Below are positions 1 through 10,587 of a DNA stretch of 50,572 nt, piece by piece. Every line of letters begins with the position of its first letter. The first letter of the stretch is position 1. The position numbers were made by a program, and so were the translations under genes. The notes under the pieces were generated by a model. The model saw only the letters and a program-made list of their open reading frames with translations, had not been told where the DNA came from and searched no databases. This DNA is from Chlorobiota bacterium (lineage in GTDB: Bacteria > Bacteroidota > Bacteroidia > Bacteroidales > F082): the NCBI GenBank assembly GCA_030596395.1, contig JAUVKF010000014.1:1-50572 (forward strand), in the 5' to 3' direction.

Positions 1-521
1 TTATCTACAAACCAGGAAATAATATCAAACGAATTATCACCAGCTGCTCGAAAACGGATCAGGAAACTTTTTCCCAAAGTAAATTCTGTAATATCATGAT
101 AGTTAAAAGTCCAGTCTAAATCTCCCTCGTTAATAAACTCAGTTATCATGTTCCATGCTTCTCCATCGTAAACCTCTACTATTAATTTCTCATTTCCAGT
201 TGCATTTCTGTCATTTAACTTAACCTCAAACTGTAATTTAATCTCGCCAACAAGTAAATCTTCGGCATTAATGGTATCGCTTTCGAGGGCGCACGAATAG
301 TCATTCTGCAAATGGGGATCCCATTGAAATTCAGCAGAGGGAGAATCATTCCCTACATGGTTAGCTATCACCCAATTACTACACTCCGTAATCCATCCAT
401 TCGTTTCAAATGTTCCTGATGACCAATCTTCAATAAAAGGCACTGAAAGTGATCGGTTTGTCTGGCTAAAACCAGTTAAAGTGGCAATAAATAGAATTGC
501 TAATAAATAAGACTTTTGCAT
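1..521 (-). CDS. Secreted protein, N-terminal part (runs off the left edge)
   Basis: Reading the minus strand from an ATG at 521 gives 173 codons without a stop, up to the window edge. The protein starts MQKSYLLAILFIATLTGFSQ, a clear signal peptide with likely cleavage after SQ, followed by SVPFIEDWSSGTFETNGW. The opening with 'PFIEDWSSG.F..NGW' and a later beta-rich stretch ending near SWFVDN resemble the MAM/jelly-roll-like domains at the start of many secreted Bacteroidota proteins, often exported by the type IX system. The C-terminus is outside the window, so neither a sorting domain nor a catalytic domain can be checked. It is divergent from the gene starting at 678. The reading frame and signal peptide are clear; the domain assignment is inference. 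Confidence 0.75.
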   Translation of the reverse strand, partial: MQKSYLLAILFIATLTGFSQTNRSLSVPFIEDWSSGTFETNGWITECSNWVIANHVGNDSPSAEFQWDPHLQNDYSCALESDTINAEDLLVGEIKLQFEVKLNDRNATGNEKLIVEVYDGEAWNMITEFINEGDLDWTFNYHDITEFTLGKSFLIRFRAAGDNSFDIISWFVD

Positions 522-631
522 GGTTTGGTTCAGTTTTAGGTCATTTCTATAAATATTGACTAAAATAGCTGACAAACAGTTGCATACAAATATAATAATC
601 CGTTAACATTTTCCAAACATATACGTAAAGG

Positions 632-639
632 TATATTTG
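632..639 (+). promoter_or_regulatory. Bacteroidota -7 box (TATATTTG)
   Basis: TATATTTG matches the Bacteroidota TAnnTTTG -7 element and lies 38 bases before the ATG at 678. This supports the start at 678 and argues against the in-frame ATG at 645, which would leave almost no leader. Confidence 0.55.
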
Positions 640-677
640 TAGATTTGCAATTCTTTTTTTTAAACGAACACTTTTTA

Positions 678-3600
678 ATGAAACCCGATTATATATTTGA
701 AACAAGCTGGGAGATTTGTAACAAGATAGGTGGTATTTATACCGTTGTTTCGACCAAAGCAAAAAATATTGTAAACCAATACGGAGACAATTATATCCTG
801 ATAGGTCCCGATGTATGGAAAGAAACCACGCAAAATCCTGATTTTTTAGAAGACGAAACCATATTTCCCGATTGGAAAGCCAAAGCCCATGAAGACGGTT
901 TAAAGATCAGGATCGGAAGATGGAATATCGAAGGTAAACCACTGGTTGTTCTCGTAGATTTCTCACCGCTTTATGGAAGAAAAGATGAAATCTTTACCCG
1001 CTTCTGGGAAACCTACAAACTGGATTCAATCCATGGTGCATGGGATTATGTGGAGCCTGTATTATTTGGTTATACCGCAGGACAGGTCATTAGAAGCTTT
1101 ACAGAGTTTTACCTCGAACAGTCCAATAATGTTGTTGCCCATTTTCATGAATGGATGACAGGATCAGGCGTTTTGTATCTCAACCATAAAGCGCCTCAGA
1201 TAGGAACTGTTTTCACAACACACGCTACTGTGCTCGGGCGCTCGATAGCAGGAAGGGGATTACCATTGTATGCAAATCTTGAACAATATCATCCTGAACA
1301 TACCGCCAGGGATTTCCATGTAATAAGTAAACACTCACTGGAATCAAATGCTGCAAAGGTTGCTGACTCGTTTACTACCGTAAGTGGTATCACGGCTCGT
1401 GAATGTAAACACTTCCTTGGCCGTAAACCTGATGTGATCACAACCAATGGTTTTGAGCAGGAATTTGTTCCGAAAGGAAAATCATTCGATAAAAAACGAG
1501 AGATCGCACGAACCAAAGCCTTTGAAACTGCAAAAGCCATTACAGGTAAAGATTATGCCGATGATACCATGCTGGTAATCACCAGTGGGCGTTACGAATA
1601 CCGAAACAAGGGGATCGATCTGTTCATCAAAGCCTTAAGTGAACTCAATAATAAGAAAAGTATCAAAAGGGATGTCCTCGCTTTCATCACTATCCCTGCC
1701 GATCATAGAGGGCCAACCAACGTTTTCCGGGGGAGGGAAAAGCGAAATAACTACCTCACGCACAAACTTAACCATCAAGAACACGATGCCATCCTAAATG
1801 AAGCAGCACAGCTGGGCATCACCAACCAGCTTAACGACAAGGTACACCTGATTTTTGTACCTGCTTACCTGAATGGCAACGATGGTGTGATCAACCTGCC
1901 CTATTATGATTTCCTGATAGGACATGATCTATCAATATTCCCGTCTTATTACGAACCCTGGGGATACACACCACTCGAAAGTATTGCATTTAAAATCCCT
2001 ACAATTACGACAGCAGTTGCTGGATTTGGTGATTGGGTAAACGAAAATTTCAAATTAAAAACACCTTCGGTTTCTGTTATCAAACGGGATGAATCAAAAG
2101 ATGATGAGGCTGTTAAAGCGATCTTTAATATCATCAATAAGCTGCTGAGAGCAGAAAATAATAAAGAAATAAGGGAAGAAACCCAGGCCGTATTTAATAA
2201 AGCGCTCTGGGATTCATTTGTTGGAAAATATTACGAATCGTGGCAAATTGCACTGGACAAGTCCACTACGCGTCAGCCTGTTGCCCCTGCACTCCCAAAG
2301 GTTGAAACCCAGCGTATAGAAGCCAGGATTCAAAAAGACCGGCCGGAATGGAAAAAAGTACTGGTTCAGTCAGCTTTGCCGCAAAGCCAGTCGCCAATTA
2401 AAGACCTGGCGTATAACCTGTGGTGGTCGTGGAACAACGATGCCTCTGAGCTGTTTGAAAGCATAGCAGGCGACCGCTGGTATGATTTCGGCTATAACCC
2501 GGTTAAGTTGTTAGAATCGCTTTCGTTGGATGAGATCAACAAAATGATCGACGACAAGGAATTCATGGTCAGGCTCGATAATGTAAACCGCCAGTTTACA
2601 ACTTATTTAGAGGAAGCCAGGAACAAGCCTGAAGAACTGGTGGCCTACTTCAGTATGGAATATGGGCTTCAGGTCAGTTTGCAGATATATTCGGGGGGCC
2701 TCGGCATCCTTGCCGGCGACTACCTTAAGCAGGCCAGTGATTCGAATAAGAATCTGGTGGCTATTGGATTGCTATACCGACATGGCTATTTTAAACAATC
2801 CCTGTCAATACTGGGCGACCAGATCGCGGAATACAAGCCGCAAAAATTCACTCAGTTGCCCCTGATACCCTTACGTGACAAGAGCGGGGAATGGATAAAG
2901 ATTACGATTGCCCTTCCCGGCAGGCGTGTAACCGCAAAAGCATGGCAGGTAAATGTGGGTAGAATTCACCTGTACCTTCTTGATACCGACATACAGGAAA
3001 ACACTCCGGAAGACAGGGGAATTACTTCTGAATTATATGGCGGCAACAATGAACACAGGCTAAAACAAGAAATATTACTGGGAATTGGCGGTGTACGCTT
3101 AATACAGCAATTGGGTTTAAAACCGGATGTGTACCACCTGAATGAAGGACATTCAGCCTTCAGCGGACTGGAGCGCATCAGGAACCTAATGGGTAGTGAG
3201 GGCATCGATTTCTACCATGCTGCCGAAATTGTCAAATCCAATTCATTATTTACAACACACACCCCTGTTCCTGCCGGACACGATGTATTCGAAGAACATT
3301 TGATGCGTGCTTACCTTTCTCATTTCAGCGAGTATTTTAAGATTAGCTGGGAGAATTTTGTTGGCCTGGGAAGGTATAATGTTGCCAATCAAACAGAAAA
3401 ATTCTCCATGAGTGTTCTTGCAACCAGGCTCTCACAGCAAGTAAATGGTGTTAGCAAGATTCATGGTCAGGTTTCCAGGGAAATGTTTCAATCGTTGTAC
3501 CCCGGATACTATAGTGAGGAAATACACATCGGCCACGTTACAAACGGTATACATTATTACACCTGGACCGACAATGTATGGCAGCAATTGTACCGAAGTA

Positions 3601-4877
3601 CATTTGGCGAAGATTTTGAGCACAACCAGCCCGATGCTTCACGCTGGGAAAAGATATATGAAGTGCCTGATGAAATAATCTGGAAAAACAGGCTGATCCT
3701 GAAGAACAAACTGATTGAGGATTTGAAAGCCAAGCAAAAGCGTGACCTTACCCGCCGGCACGAGAATCCGAAAATCATGCTCAAATCAACGGCTAAACTG
3801 AAGGATGAAACCCTCATTATTGGTTTTGCAAGGCGCTTTGCAACTTACAAACGTGCGCATCTTTTATTCACCAACCTTGAGCGCTTGTCGGCAATTGTAA
3901 ACAACAAAAAACAACCGGTTATCTTTTTATTTGCAGGTAAAGCACACCCGAACGATAAGGCTGGTCAGGGTTTAATCAAACGTATCGTTGAAATTTCAAA
4001 AATGCCGGAATTTATCGGAAAGATCATTTTCCTTGAAGATTACGACATGACCGGAGGGAAATTATTAACCAGTTGTGTTGACATCTGGCTGAACACCCCT
4101 ACCCGACCGCTGGAAGCATCAGGCACCAGCGGTGAAAAAGCCATTATGAATGGCGTGCTGAATTTTAGCGTGTTAGATGGCTGGTGGGCAGAAGGTTATA
4201 CACCAGGCGCCGGATGGGCTATCGAGGAACAACGCTCGTTCGACAGCCAGCAATTCCAGGATGAGCTGGATGCTGAGATCGTTTATAATACATTCGAACA
4301 AGAGATTATTCCTATTTACTATGATCGTGATGAATTTGGCATTCCGAGGGAGTGGATCAAAATCATTAAAAATAACATCGCTAAAATCGCACCTCGTTTT
4401 ACTATGCAGCGAATGGTGAATGATTATTACGAAAAATTCTATTCCAAACTGTTCAAAACAGGAAAACGTATGCGTAGTGATGGATATAATCATGCCCGTA
4501 ACCTGGTTGTATGGAAAAACAAGATCAAACAACATTGGGATGGCATCAGTGTGGAATCACTAATTGTACCCGACTCAAACAAAGGCCCTCTTGAATTTGG
4601 AAGCACCTTTGAAGCTGAGATCATTTTAAATATCCCTAACCTGGATATTGATGATTTTGGTGTAGAGATCCTGATGGGCAACAAAACCAATGGCGATGTG
4701 AAAGATATCACCTTTAAGCAGGAATTGGAAGCCACTGAATTTAATGGAGGCAAAGCCAAATATACCTGCAAGTTCCCATTACAAAATGCCGGGGTTCATG
4801 ATTTTGCTTTCAGGATATATCCCAAACACCCCGACCTTCAATACCGCATGGACTTTCCTTTGGTGAAGTGGGTGTAA
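678..4877 (+). CDS. Fused glycogen synthase / alpha-glucan phosphorylase
   Basis: A 1399-residue two-enzyme protein of storage-polysaccharide metabolism. Residues 1 to about 550 form a glycogen-synthase-like glycosyltransferase: a KIGG loop near residue 16 and a YEPWGYTPLESIAF acceptor region near 424. From about 565 it is an alpha-glucan phosphorylase of the GlgP/MalP type, opening with a DUF3417-like segment (YNLWWSWN), then YFSMEYGLQ and GGLGILAGDYLKQASD. The PLP-binding region EASGTSGEKAIMNG places the Schiff-base lysine near residue 1154. A beta-rich tail of roughly 130 residues follows. The start at 678 (MKPDYIF) is preferred to the in-frame ATG at 645 because the extra 11 residues are unlike the family and a promoter lies at 632. 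Phosphorylase releases glucose-1-phosphate; the N-terminal half would build the chain. No other glycogen gene is adjacent. The fusion recurs in Bacteroidota as far as I recall. Confidence 0.9.
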   Translation: MKPDYIFETSWEICNKIGGIYTVVSTKAKNIVNQYGDNYILIGPDVWKETTQNPDFLEDETIFPDWKAKAHEDGLKIRIGRWNIEGKPLVVLVDFSPLYGRKDEIFTRFWETYKLDSIHGAWDYVEPVLFGYTAGQVIRSFTEFYLEQSNNVVAHFHEWMTGSGVLYLNHKAPQIGTVFTTHATVLGRSIAGRGLPLYANLEQYHPEHTARDFHVISKHSLESNAAKVADSFTTVSGITARECKHFLGRKPDVITTNGFEQEFVPKGKSFDKKREIARTKAFETAKAITGKDYADDTMLVITSGRYEYRNKGIDLFIKALSELNNKKSIKRDVLAFITIPADHRGPTNVFRGREKRNNYLTHKLNHQEHDAILNEAAQLGITNQLNDKVHLIFVPAYLNGNDGVINLPYYDFLIGHDLSIFPSYYEPWGYTPLESIAFKIPTITTAVAGFGDWVNENFKLKTPSVSVIKRDESKDDEAVKAIFNIINKLLRAENNKEIREETQAVFNKALWDSFVGKYYESWQIALDKSTTRQPVAPALPKVETQRIEARIQKDRPEWKKVLVQSALPQSQSPIKDLAYNLWWSWNNDASELFESIAGDRWYDFGYNPVKLLESLSLDEINKMIDDKEFMVRLDNVNRQFTTYLEEARNKPEELVAYFSMEYGLQVSLQIYSGGLGILAGDYLKQASDSNKNLVAIGLLYRHGYFKQSLSILGDQIAEYKPQKFTQLPLIPLRDKSGEWIKITIALPGRRVTAKAWQVNVGRIHLYLLDTDIQENTPEDRGITSELYGGNNEHRLKQEILLGIGGVRLIQQLGLKPDVYHLNEGHSAFSGLERIRNLMGSEGIDFYHAAEIVKSNSLFTTHTPVPAGHDVFEEHLMRAYLSHFSEYFKISWENFVGLGRYNVANQTEKFSMSVLATRLSQQVNGVSKIHGQVSREMFQSLYPGYYSEEIHIGHVTNGIHYYTWTDNVWQQLYRSTFGEDFEHNQPDASRWEKIYEVPDEIIWKNRLILKNKLIEDLKAKQKRDLTRRHENPKIMLKSTAKLKDETLIIGFARRFATYKRAHLLFTNLERLSAIVNNKKQPVIFLFAGKAHPNDKAGQGLIKRIVEISKMPEFIGKIIFLEDYDMTGGKLLTSCVDIWLNTPTRPLEASGTSGEKAIMNGVLNFSVLDGWWAEGYTPGAGWAIEEQRSFDSQQFQDELDAEIVYNTFEQEIIPIYYDRDEFGIPREWIKIIKNNIAKIAPRFTMQRMVNDYYEKFYSKLFKTGKRMRSDGYNHARNLVVWKNKIKQHWDGISVESLIVPDSNKGPLEFGSTFEAEIILNIPNLDIDDFGVEILMGNKTNGDVKDITFKQELEATEFNGGKAKYTCKFPLQNAGVHDFAFRIYPKHPDLQYRMDFPLVKWV

Positions 4878-4884
4878 CCAACTA

Positions 4885-5018
4885 CGTTTAATTCTGAGGG
4901 AGGCACGACCGAAAGAATCCCCTGAGTTGGAACAAGAACTGTACAAGGGGATTGCCCGCCCGGCTGAAGCCATTCGGACAGGCCGCGTCACTCCTTCGTC
5001 GTGACTCGCAATTAAACG
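4885..5018. repeat. Family C inverted-repeat element, copy 1
   Basis: A non-coding element about 134 bp long bounded by CGTTTAATTCTGAGG on the left and CTCGCAATTAAACG on the right, which are inverted copies of one another. Related elements lie at 16157-16318, 16371-16538 and 47569-47688. The interior shares 'ACTGTACAAGGGGATTGCC' with the copy at 16371 apart from one base. No ORF is present. It looks like a MITE or REP-type element. Confidence 0.8.
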
Positions 5019-5052
5019 ATTAATTAAAAATATCGGTTTAATTCCATTTTCA

Positions 5053-5060
5053 TATCTTTG
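5053..5060 (+). promoter_or_regulatory. Bacteroidota -7 box (TATCTTTG)
   Basis: TATCTTTG fits TAnnTTTG and lies 23 bases before the fabG ATG at 5084, right after the family C element. Confidence 0.6.
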
Positions 5061-5083
5061 GCGCCGAACAAAACGGATTACAG

Positions 5084-5830
5084 ATGAAACTATTAGAAGG
5101 AAAAGTCGCGTTAATAACCGGTGCAGCAAGAGGTATCGGAAAATCAATCGCCGTTAAATTTGCAAAGGAAGGCGCCAATATTGCATTCACCGACCTGAAT
5201 TACGATGAAAACATGCAGGCCACCGAAAAGGAAATTCAGGCTTTGGGTGTAAAAGCCAAAGGATATGCTTCGAATGCAGCCTCCTTTACAGACAGTGAAA
5301 AATTAATTGAAAATGTAGTGGCTGATTTTGAGCGGATTGACATCCTGGTAAACAATGCAGGCATTACGCGCGATAACCTTCTGTTGCGCATGCAGGAAGC
5401 CGACTGGGACCTGGTTATGACAGTGAACCTGAAATCAGCCTTTAACCTCACCAAAACCGTTCAACGAATTATGATGAAGCAACGCATTGGTTCGATCATC
5501 AACATGAGTTCGGTTGTGGGTGTAGAGGGAAATGCAGGACAGTCAAACTATTCTGCCTCTAAAGCCGGCCTGATCGGGTTTACCAAATCCATAGCCCAGG
5601 AGTTGGGATCGCGAAATATTCGCTGCAATGCCATTGCGCCGGGATTCATTGAAACTGAAATGACCCAAAAATTGAAAGAAGATGTCCGTGAAACCTGGAT
5701 ACAATCAATTCCCCTCCGCCGCTCAGGAAAGCCTGAAGATGTTGCGGATGTGGCTACTTTTCTTGCCTCTGATCTTTCATCTTATGTTACCGGCCAGGTG
5801 ATCAACGTTTGTGGTGGGATGAGTACTTAG
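5084..5830 (+). CDS. fabG: 3-oxoacyl-ACP reductase FabG
   Basis: A 248-residue short-chain dehydrogenase/reductase of standard FabG length. It would reduce 3-oxoacyl-ACP with NADPH in the fatty-acid elongation cycle in the cytoplasm. Visible motifs in order: the dinucleotide-binding TGAARGIGKSIA near residue 12, NNAGITRDNLL (a FabG-specific stretch) near 90, the catalytic serine in INMSSVVG, the YSASKAG active-site Tyr/Lys, and APGFIETEMT before the C-terminal GG segment. The ATG at 5084 is the only sensible start and sits just after a good -7 box. It is not next to other fab genes and is separated from the glycogen gene by a repeat element, so it is probably monocistronic. Other SDR specificities cannot be fully excluded, but the FabG signatures are strong. 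Confidence 0.93.
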   Translation: MKLLEGKVALITGAARGIGKSIAVKFAKEGANIAFTDLNYDENMQATEKEIQALGVKAKGYASNAASFTDSEKLIENVVADFERIDILVNNAGITRDNLLLRMQEADWDLVMTVNLKSAFNLTKTVQRIMMKQRIGSIINMSSVVGVEGNAGQSNYSASKAGLIGFTKSIAQELGSRNIRCNAIAPGFIETEMTQKLKEDVRETWIQSIPLRRSGKPEDVADVATFLASDLSSYVTGQVINVCGGMST

Positions 5831-6044
5831 TGAATAGTTAATGGTTAATAGTTATTTGTTATTGGGGATTAGTGATTGACAACTGAAGACTGTAGACTGA
5901 AGACTGGTGATTGGTGACTGTCAGGTAATTAAATAAAGGAATTCTTATATCATTTTCAAAATATAATGCGTTATTCCCAGAGGGGATTTTTTGAGAGCAT
6001 CCGAAAACTGTTGTGATTTTATGGCGCATTTCAAATAACAATTA

Positions 6045-9000
6045 CTATCTCAGGCGTTTCTCAACAGCCTCCATCTCTCTGAGGAAATCGATAACCTTGC
6101 GGCGGGTTGAGATCACGAATTCATAATAATCGACATCACTATTGGCGTTAAGGATGCGCTTGTCGTCTTTTAAAGTAGATACATAATCATTAAACGAATT
6201 GTCGGATGACATCACCTGCAGGATACCGTTTTTATAGGAGAAGAAATACCACTGCTCCTGGTTCAATTGCAAATACCATGATATGCCATCAGAGGTTCTG
6301 CTTTTTTCAATCTGGATATATCCTTGAACATATTTATTAACCGGTATTCCTGCAATCTGCGCAATACCTATCGGCCCATTCGACACCCATGAACGGCTTT
6401 TTTTATCCCACTCGAAATTCACATCGCTGAACATAAATACACTTCGTAGCTCGTCGGGCATGCGCTTTGCCTGACCGTACAAGCTCCATTCAACAATCAT
6501 TCGCTGGCTACCTTCCTCACCCATCAATTGCGTAAATAACAAAGGAAGGCTTCCTTCACCACTTAAGTTTTTATATGAATTAACAATCCGTAAACTGTCA
6601 ATCATCATATTCATGAGTTGTTCATCAATAAAGAAATCAAACATCAAAGCTGTTTTCAGATAGGTAGAATCAGGGATAATGAGGTGCCTGAATTCTCCTG
6701 CGGCAGTGGTATTGAACATGTTCAGGTTTAAACCGAAGTCAAACCTCCCGTTTCCTTCAAGCACGCATCTTTCCGTATTCAATGAAACAGTATTTGTTTC
6801 GCCAAAGGTTTTTCCTTCAGGTAACTCATGTCCAACATGATATGAGAGCGTTTCGTTATTATAATTTATTTTTCCAGTTGCACTGATCAACACTTCGTCA
6901 TTAGAACTTTCTTTTGACTGTAGCACCAGCGGATAAAATTCATAATTCTCTTTTGAAAGTGCAAGTCCGAACAATGTTGGTTGCTGGCTCATATCAACCG
7001 AATTGGCATCGAGATCGAAATAGATATTATGCGGGTCAATGTATTGGACAAATGACACCCATTTATCTTCCTGCCCAACGCAATCTTCGTTTATCCTGTA
7101 ACCCCCAAAGAAGTTCAGGAATTCAACATCGGCTCGCAAATTAACCTGCCCGGTAAAAAAGTATTCAGGACTCAGGAAAAATATTTCAGTTGGTTCCATC
7201 TCGTTGTAACCCACTGTGATCCCGCGAGGGCTCATCTTTATCCTGTACAGATAAATGGATTGCGCTGCTCCATTGCGATCAACATAATCAATATAGCCGT
7301 TTGCATAATACCAGTGCCTGCTGACAATATTAACATCAGCATCATAAATGCGGTGGTATTTGTTTACTGTGTCGGCAATAATAGTAGCATTACTCAGCGT
7401 ATAAATGCCTCCATCACGCATGATCTTTACATATCCATTATTTGGGAAAATTGCAGCATCACCAATCTTAATGAGTTTAACACTATCAACATCAATTGTA
7501 AAGTTATTGAGGTTGTAACTGGCCTGGCCGGCATAAAACCTGATAATTGAATCGGGATTTTCTTCGATGGAAATAAACTCAGGCCCATAGAGGTTATAAT
7601 CTATCAGTTTCAGGTCGCTGAGTGTATCAAGCGCCTGGTAGTTATTACCCAGGTCACTTTTTAATAAAATCTTATCCTCAGCCATTTCCCATTCTACCTT
7701 GTCAAGGTTCGAGGTGTATTTGTTGTAAGGAAATTCAACAAAAGTATTGGCATACAAATGGTCGAACCATCCTTTTTGTTGTTCAAAATCAATACGGGCA
7801 AAATAGCCATTTGATTGGAAGACGAGGGTATCAATATCTTTCCTCAGGTAAAAATCCGCTGAATCAGCAGTCAATTCCGAATACCTAAAATCAAAGTCTC
7901 TTGAACTGATCTCTGATTGCTCAAAATAAAATGAACCGTTCCCGCCCATTTCATCAGGATTTAACGTCAAACGCCCTTTTAAGCTGGCATCTTTGTATAT
8001 GTTAAAGGAATCTCTGGCAATATCCACCAGCATCAGGTTTGTATCCACAAGCCACTTAATATTAACAGTATCGCCGTATGCGTATGGAAAATCGTACACA
8101 TCGGGACTTTCAAGCACTTTGAAATTGTGTCCCTCGTAGGTAACCAACGAATCGGGATAAAAAATAAAATTATCCGAATACGATCGTGAACTCAGGTAAT
8201 CCAGTTTACCAGAGCCCCAAAAACCGATGTTTCCAAGATTGATGGTATCGGTATAGGTGCCAATTCCACCGTATATTGGATAGCCTTTATCTGGAGTTTC
8301 ATGCACAAATCCAAGCGAATAATCTGCTAATATAACCAGGGATTCATCAATGGGTGGGAAAATACCGGCTGATGAAAGTGTACCTTTAAAACTCATGCCC
8401 TGTGTACTAAAGGTCAACACACTATCCATTTCGAAAGGTTCGATCTTATAATAGAAGCTTTCGGGGATTAATGTGCTGTCCTGAATGTCAGGGTGATTGA
8501 AATATACGTAACTCGACTCTTTGCTCTGGAACACCGGAAATTCATCGAAACGCTGCAGGCCGGATTTATTATTTGGCATATCAATATTGATCTTACCATT
8601 TAATTCGGTGATGATGTTCCTCACTTTGACCACCGAATCAATCCGCTCAAGCGAATCGGTTGACAACACGCTGAATGCAAGTGTATCAATGTAATTCATG
8701 TTGATCAGGAAACTGTCGTAAATGAATGTATTCTCGCGGGAATAAAAATCGAACAAACCCATGTTAATCTTTCCGTTAAAGGTAAAGTCACGGTTTTTCC
8801 TGAAGGAGATGCTTTCATCATATGGATAGATATATATCTCCTGCGAGTCGCTGAGCATAACCTCAGGTACACCAAAAACATCGAGGCCAAGGCTTTGCAG
8901 GTTCAATGTGGCGTTTGGTCCTGTTCTTACAGTAGACTTTAGGCGGATGATATCATAATCCCTGCGACCGGTTTTTGCAGCAAGAAAATCGAAGAATCGG

Positions 9001-10547
9001 TCTTTAATGATGGCCCTCCCCGTGCGTGCATTGTAGACCAGGAATCCTTTGTTTGCTAGGTTGATCAGCATGGCAGATACCTGTTCGGGCGACTTTTTCA
9101 TAAAAGCCGACAAGGCATTGAGTTGAATTTCCCGCTCATTATAAGATTTCAGGTAGTTCTGGATCACATACATCGGGTTAAGCTCATCTATACCCTGAAT
9201 CTGGTAAAAATCGTTGGCCGAAAAGTAATTACCTGAAACAAAGATAGCTTCCGATGTATTCCTGACACCCCTGAGTGACTTGAAATCCATGTTTATGCTG
9301 TCGAGCGACCAGAACAACGCCGGTGCATATATGTCAAGGTTATGATACGAATCGAAGAAAGGAACCATGCTCCCGCGTTCGTCATCCATAAACATTTCAA
9401 GTTTGTTTTCTGCTACCCGATACCGCATTCTCAAACCGGGATGATACAGAGAATCGTTTTCGATATAAAATACCACCTCCGATTTATTTGATTCAACCTT
9501 ATCCTCACCAAGCAGAAAAAGATCAGATTTGATTTTGCCAAAGAGATGCTCATCTCTTTCAAGTGTTATCATCGCTTCATTGTAAACACCTGATCTGCCG
9601 AACAATCGCAATCCATTTAATTCGAAACCGCCACTGAAAGTCAGATTGGGGTATACATCTTCCAGGACAAAGTCATCCAGGTAAGAAACAAACCTTGGGT
9701 AAGATGATTTAGCGTTTGGCGTGCTGGATTTTATTTTTTCAGAAAACTGTCCCAGGATTGGATTTTTAAAAAAGCGGTCGTAATACAGAATGGCTGAATC
9801 AACCGAATATGATGAGGATTCAACACTGATGGTATAATCCTGCATCTTAACATAGATCTTATCTTCCATTTCTTCCCCAAAGCGGTTCCATTTTACTGTT
9901 CCCCCTTTACCTGTAAAAAGCTTATGATCATACTTGTAAATACCTTTCGTATCAAGAATGGTCGAACTGTCTTTTTTGGTGGCACAAACAATTGAGAGCT
10001 TCTCGTACTTAACCAGGAAGTTTGTATCGAGCATGAAGCGATAACGTGCCTGCCGCTGAAACCACGATACTGAGCGCTGAAAATGGATTCTGTCATTTTC
10101 GAGCAGGTCCCTTGTAAATTTCATGAAATCAGTGAAATCTTTTTGCTTTTTCTCCACCAGGATCAATTCGGCGTACCGGTGCCAGCCGATTATACTTTTT
10201 GGTGTTTGCTTTGATTCGGACAACAACATGAGTGCATATACATAGTCGTACAAGTATGGGTACGACCTCATTTTAAGTGTGCGCATCTGTTCAATAAGCT
10301 GACGGATAGACTCTTTTTCGGTTTTGTTGAACCGGCCAACTGTCCAGCGTTGATAAAAACGATCGAGAATTACTTGTGACTTTTCCTGGTACTTTTTTGA
10401 AGGTGTATTCAATAAAATGGAGGAAACCTGCTGAAAGAAGGTCTCTGAATCGGTTGACAAAGCGGTAGTGTCCTGCTGTGCAGATAAGCGTTCTGTTACT
10501 AGAAAAACAAAAAGTAAAGAAATTAATGCAATCGCCCTTATCCTCAT
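6045..10547 (-). CDS. Very large exported protein of unknown function
   Basis: A 1500-residue protein I cannot assign to a named family. The start is set at 10547 (MRIRAIALISLLFVFLVTER) because it begins a good signal peptide ending at LSAQ; the ATG at 10574 would add nine non-signal residues. After an alpha-helical N-terminal region (about residues 40-230) most of the protein is beta-rich, with many alternating D/N/Y/F segments and repeated 'filtering' phrases such as FDSYHNLDIYAPALFW. No transmembrane helix is visible after the signal peptide, and no catalytic motif is recognisable. The composition suggests a periplasmic or outer-membrane-associated scaffold. The start lies 40 bases downstream of prmA's stop, so it probably belongs to the prmA/tpiA transcription unit. 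Full-length and intact. Confidence 0.8.
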   Translation of the reverse strand: MRIRAIALISLLFVFLVTERLSAQQDTTALSTDSETFFQQVSSILLNTPSKKYQEKSQVILDRFYQRWTVGRFNKTEKESIRQLIEQMRTLKMRSYPYLYDYVYALMLLSESKQTPKSIIGWHRYAELILVEKKQKDFTDFMKFTRDLLENDRIHFQRSVSWFQRQARYRFMLDTNFLVKYEKLSIVCATKKDSSTILDTKGIYKYDHKLFTGKGGTVKWNRFGEEMEDKIYVKMQDYTISVESSSYSVDSAILYYDRFFKNPILGQFSEKIKSSTPNAKSSYPRFVSYLDDFVLEDVYPNLTFSGGFELNGLRLFGRSGVYNEAMITLERDEHLFGKIKSDLFLLGEDKVESNKSEVVFYIENDSLYHPGLRMRYRVAENKLEMFMDDERGSMVPFFDSYHNLDIYAPALFWSLDSINMDFKSLRGVRNTSEAIFVSGNYFSANDFYQIQGIDELNPMYVIQNYLKSYNEREIQLNALSAFMKKSPEQVSAMLINLANKGFLVYNARTGRAIIKDRFFDFLAAKTGRRDYDIIRLKSTVRTGPNATLNLQSLGLDVFGVPEVMLSDSQEIYIYPYDESISFRKNRDFTFNGKINMGLFDFYSRENTFIYDSFLINMNYIDTLAFSVLSTDSLERIDSVVKVRNIITELNGKINIDMPNNKSGLQRFDEFPVFQSKESSYVYFNHPDIQDSTLIPESFYYKIEPFEMDSVLTFSTQGMSFKGTLSSAGIFPPIDESLVILADYSLGFVHETPDKGYPIYGGIGTYTDTINLGNIGFWGSGKLDYLSSRSYSDNFIFYPDSLVTYEGHNFKVLESPDVYDFPYAYGDTVNIKWLVDTNLMLVDIARDSFNIYKDASLKGRLTLNPDEMGGNGSFYFEQSEISSRDFDFRYSELTADSADFYLRKDIDTLVFQSNGYFARIDFEQQKGWFDHLYANTFVEFPYNKYTSNLDKVEWEMAEDKILLKSDLGNNYQALDTLSDLKLIDYNLYGPEFISIEENPDSIIRFYAGQASYNLNNFTIDVDSVKLIKIGDAAIFPNNGYVKIMRDGGIYTLSNATIIADTVNKYHRIYDADVNIVSRHWYYANGYIDYVDRNGAAQSIYLYRIKMSPRGITVGYNEMEPTEIFFLSPEYFFTGQVNLRADVEFLNFFGGYRINEDCVGQEDKWVSFVQYIDPHNIYFDLDANSVDMSQQPTLFGLALSKENYEFYPLVLQSKESSNDEVLISATGKINYNNETLSYHVGHELPEGKTFGETNTVSLNTERCVLEGNGRFDFGLNLNMFNTTAAGEFRHLIIPDSTYLKTALMFDFFIDEQLMNMMIDSLRIVNSYKNLSGEGSLPLLFTQLMGEEGSQRMIVEWSLYGQAKRMPDELRSVFMFSDVNFEWDKKSRSWVSNGPIGIAQIAGIPVNKYVQGYIQIEKSRTSDGISWYLQLNQEQWYFFSYKNGILQVMSSDNSFNDYVSTLKDDKRILNANSDVDYYEFVISTRRKVIDFLREMEAVEKRLR

Positions 10548-10587
10548 AATAAAACTGTGCCTTAGTAATAACACAATAATCAGGTAT

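Noticed and set aside
5831..6044. Functional element between fabG and the next gene
   Set aside because: Low-complexity GATTGGTGACTG-like sequence with no convincing terminator, ORF or repeat end.
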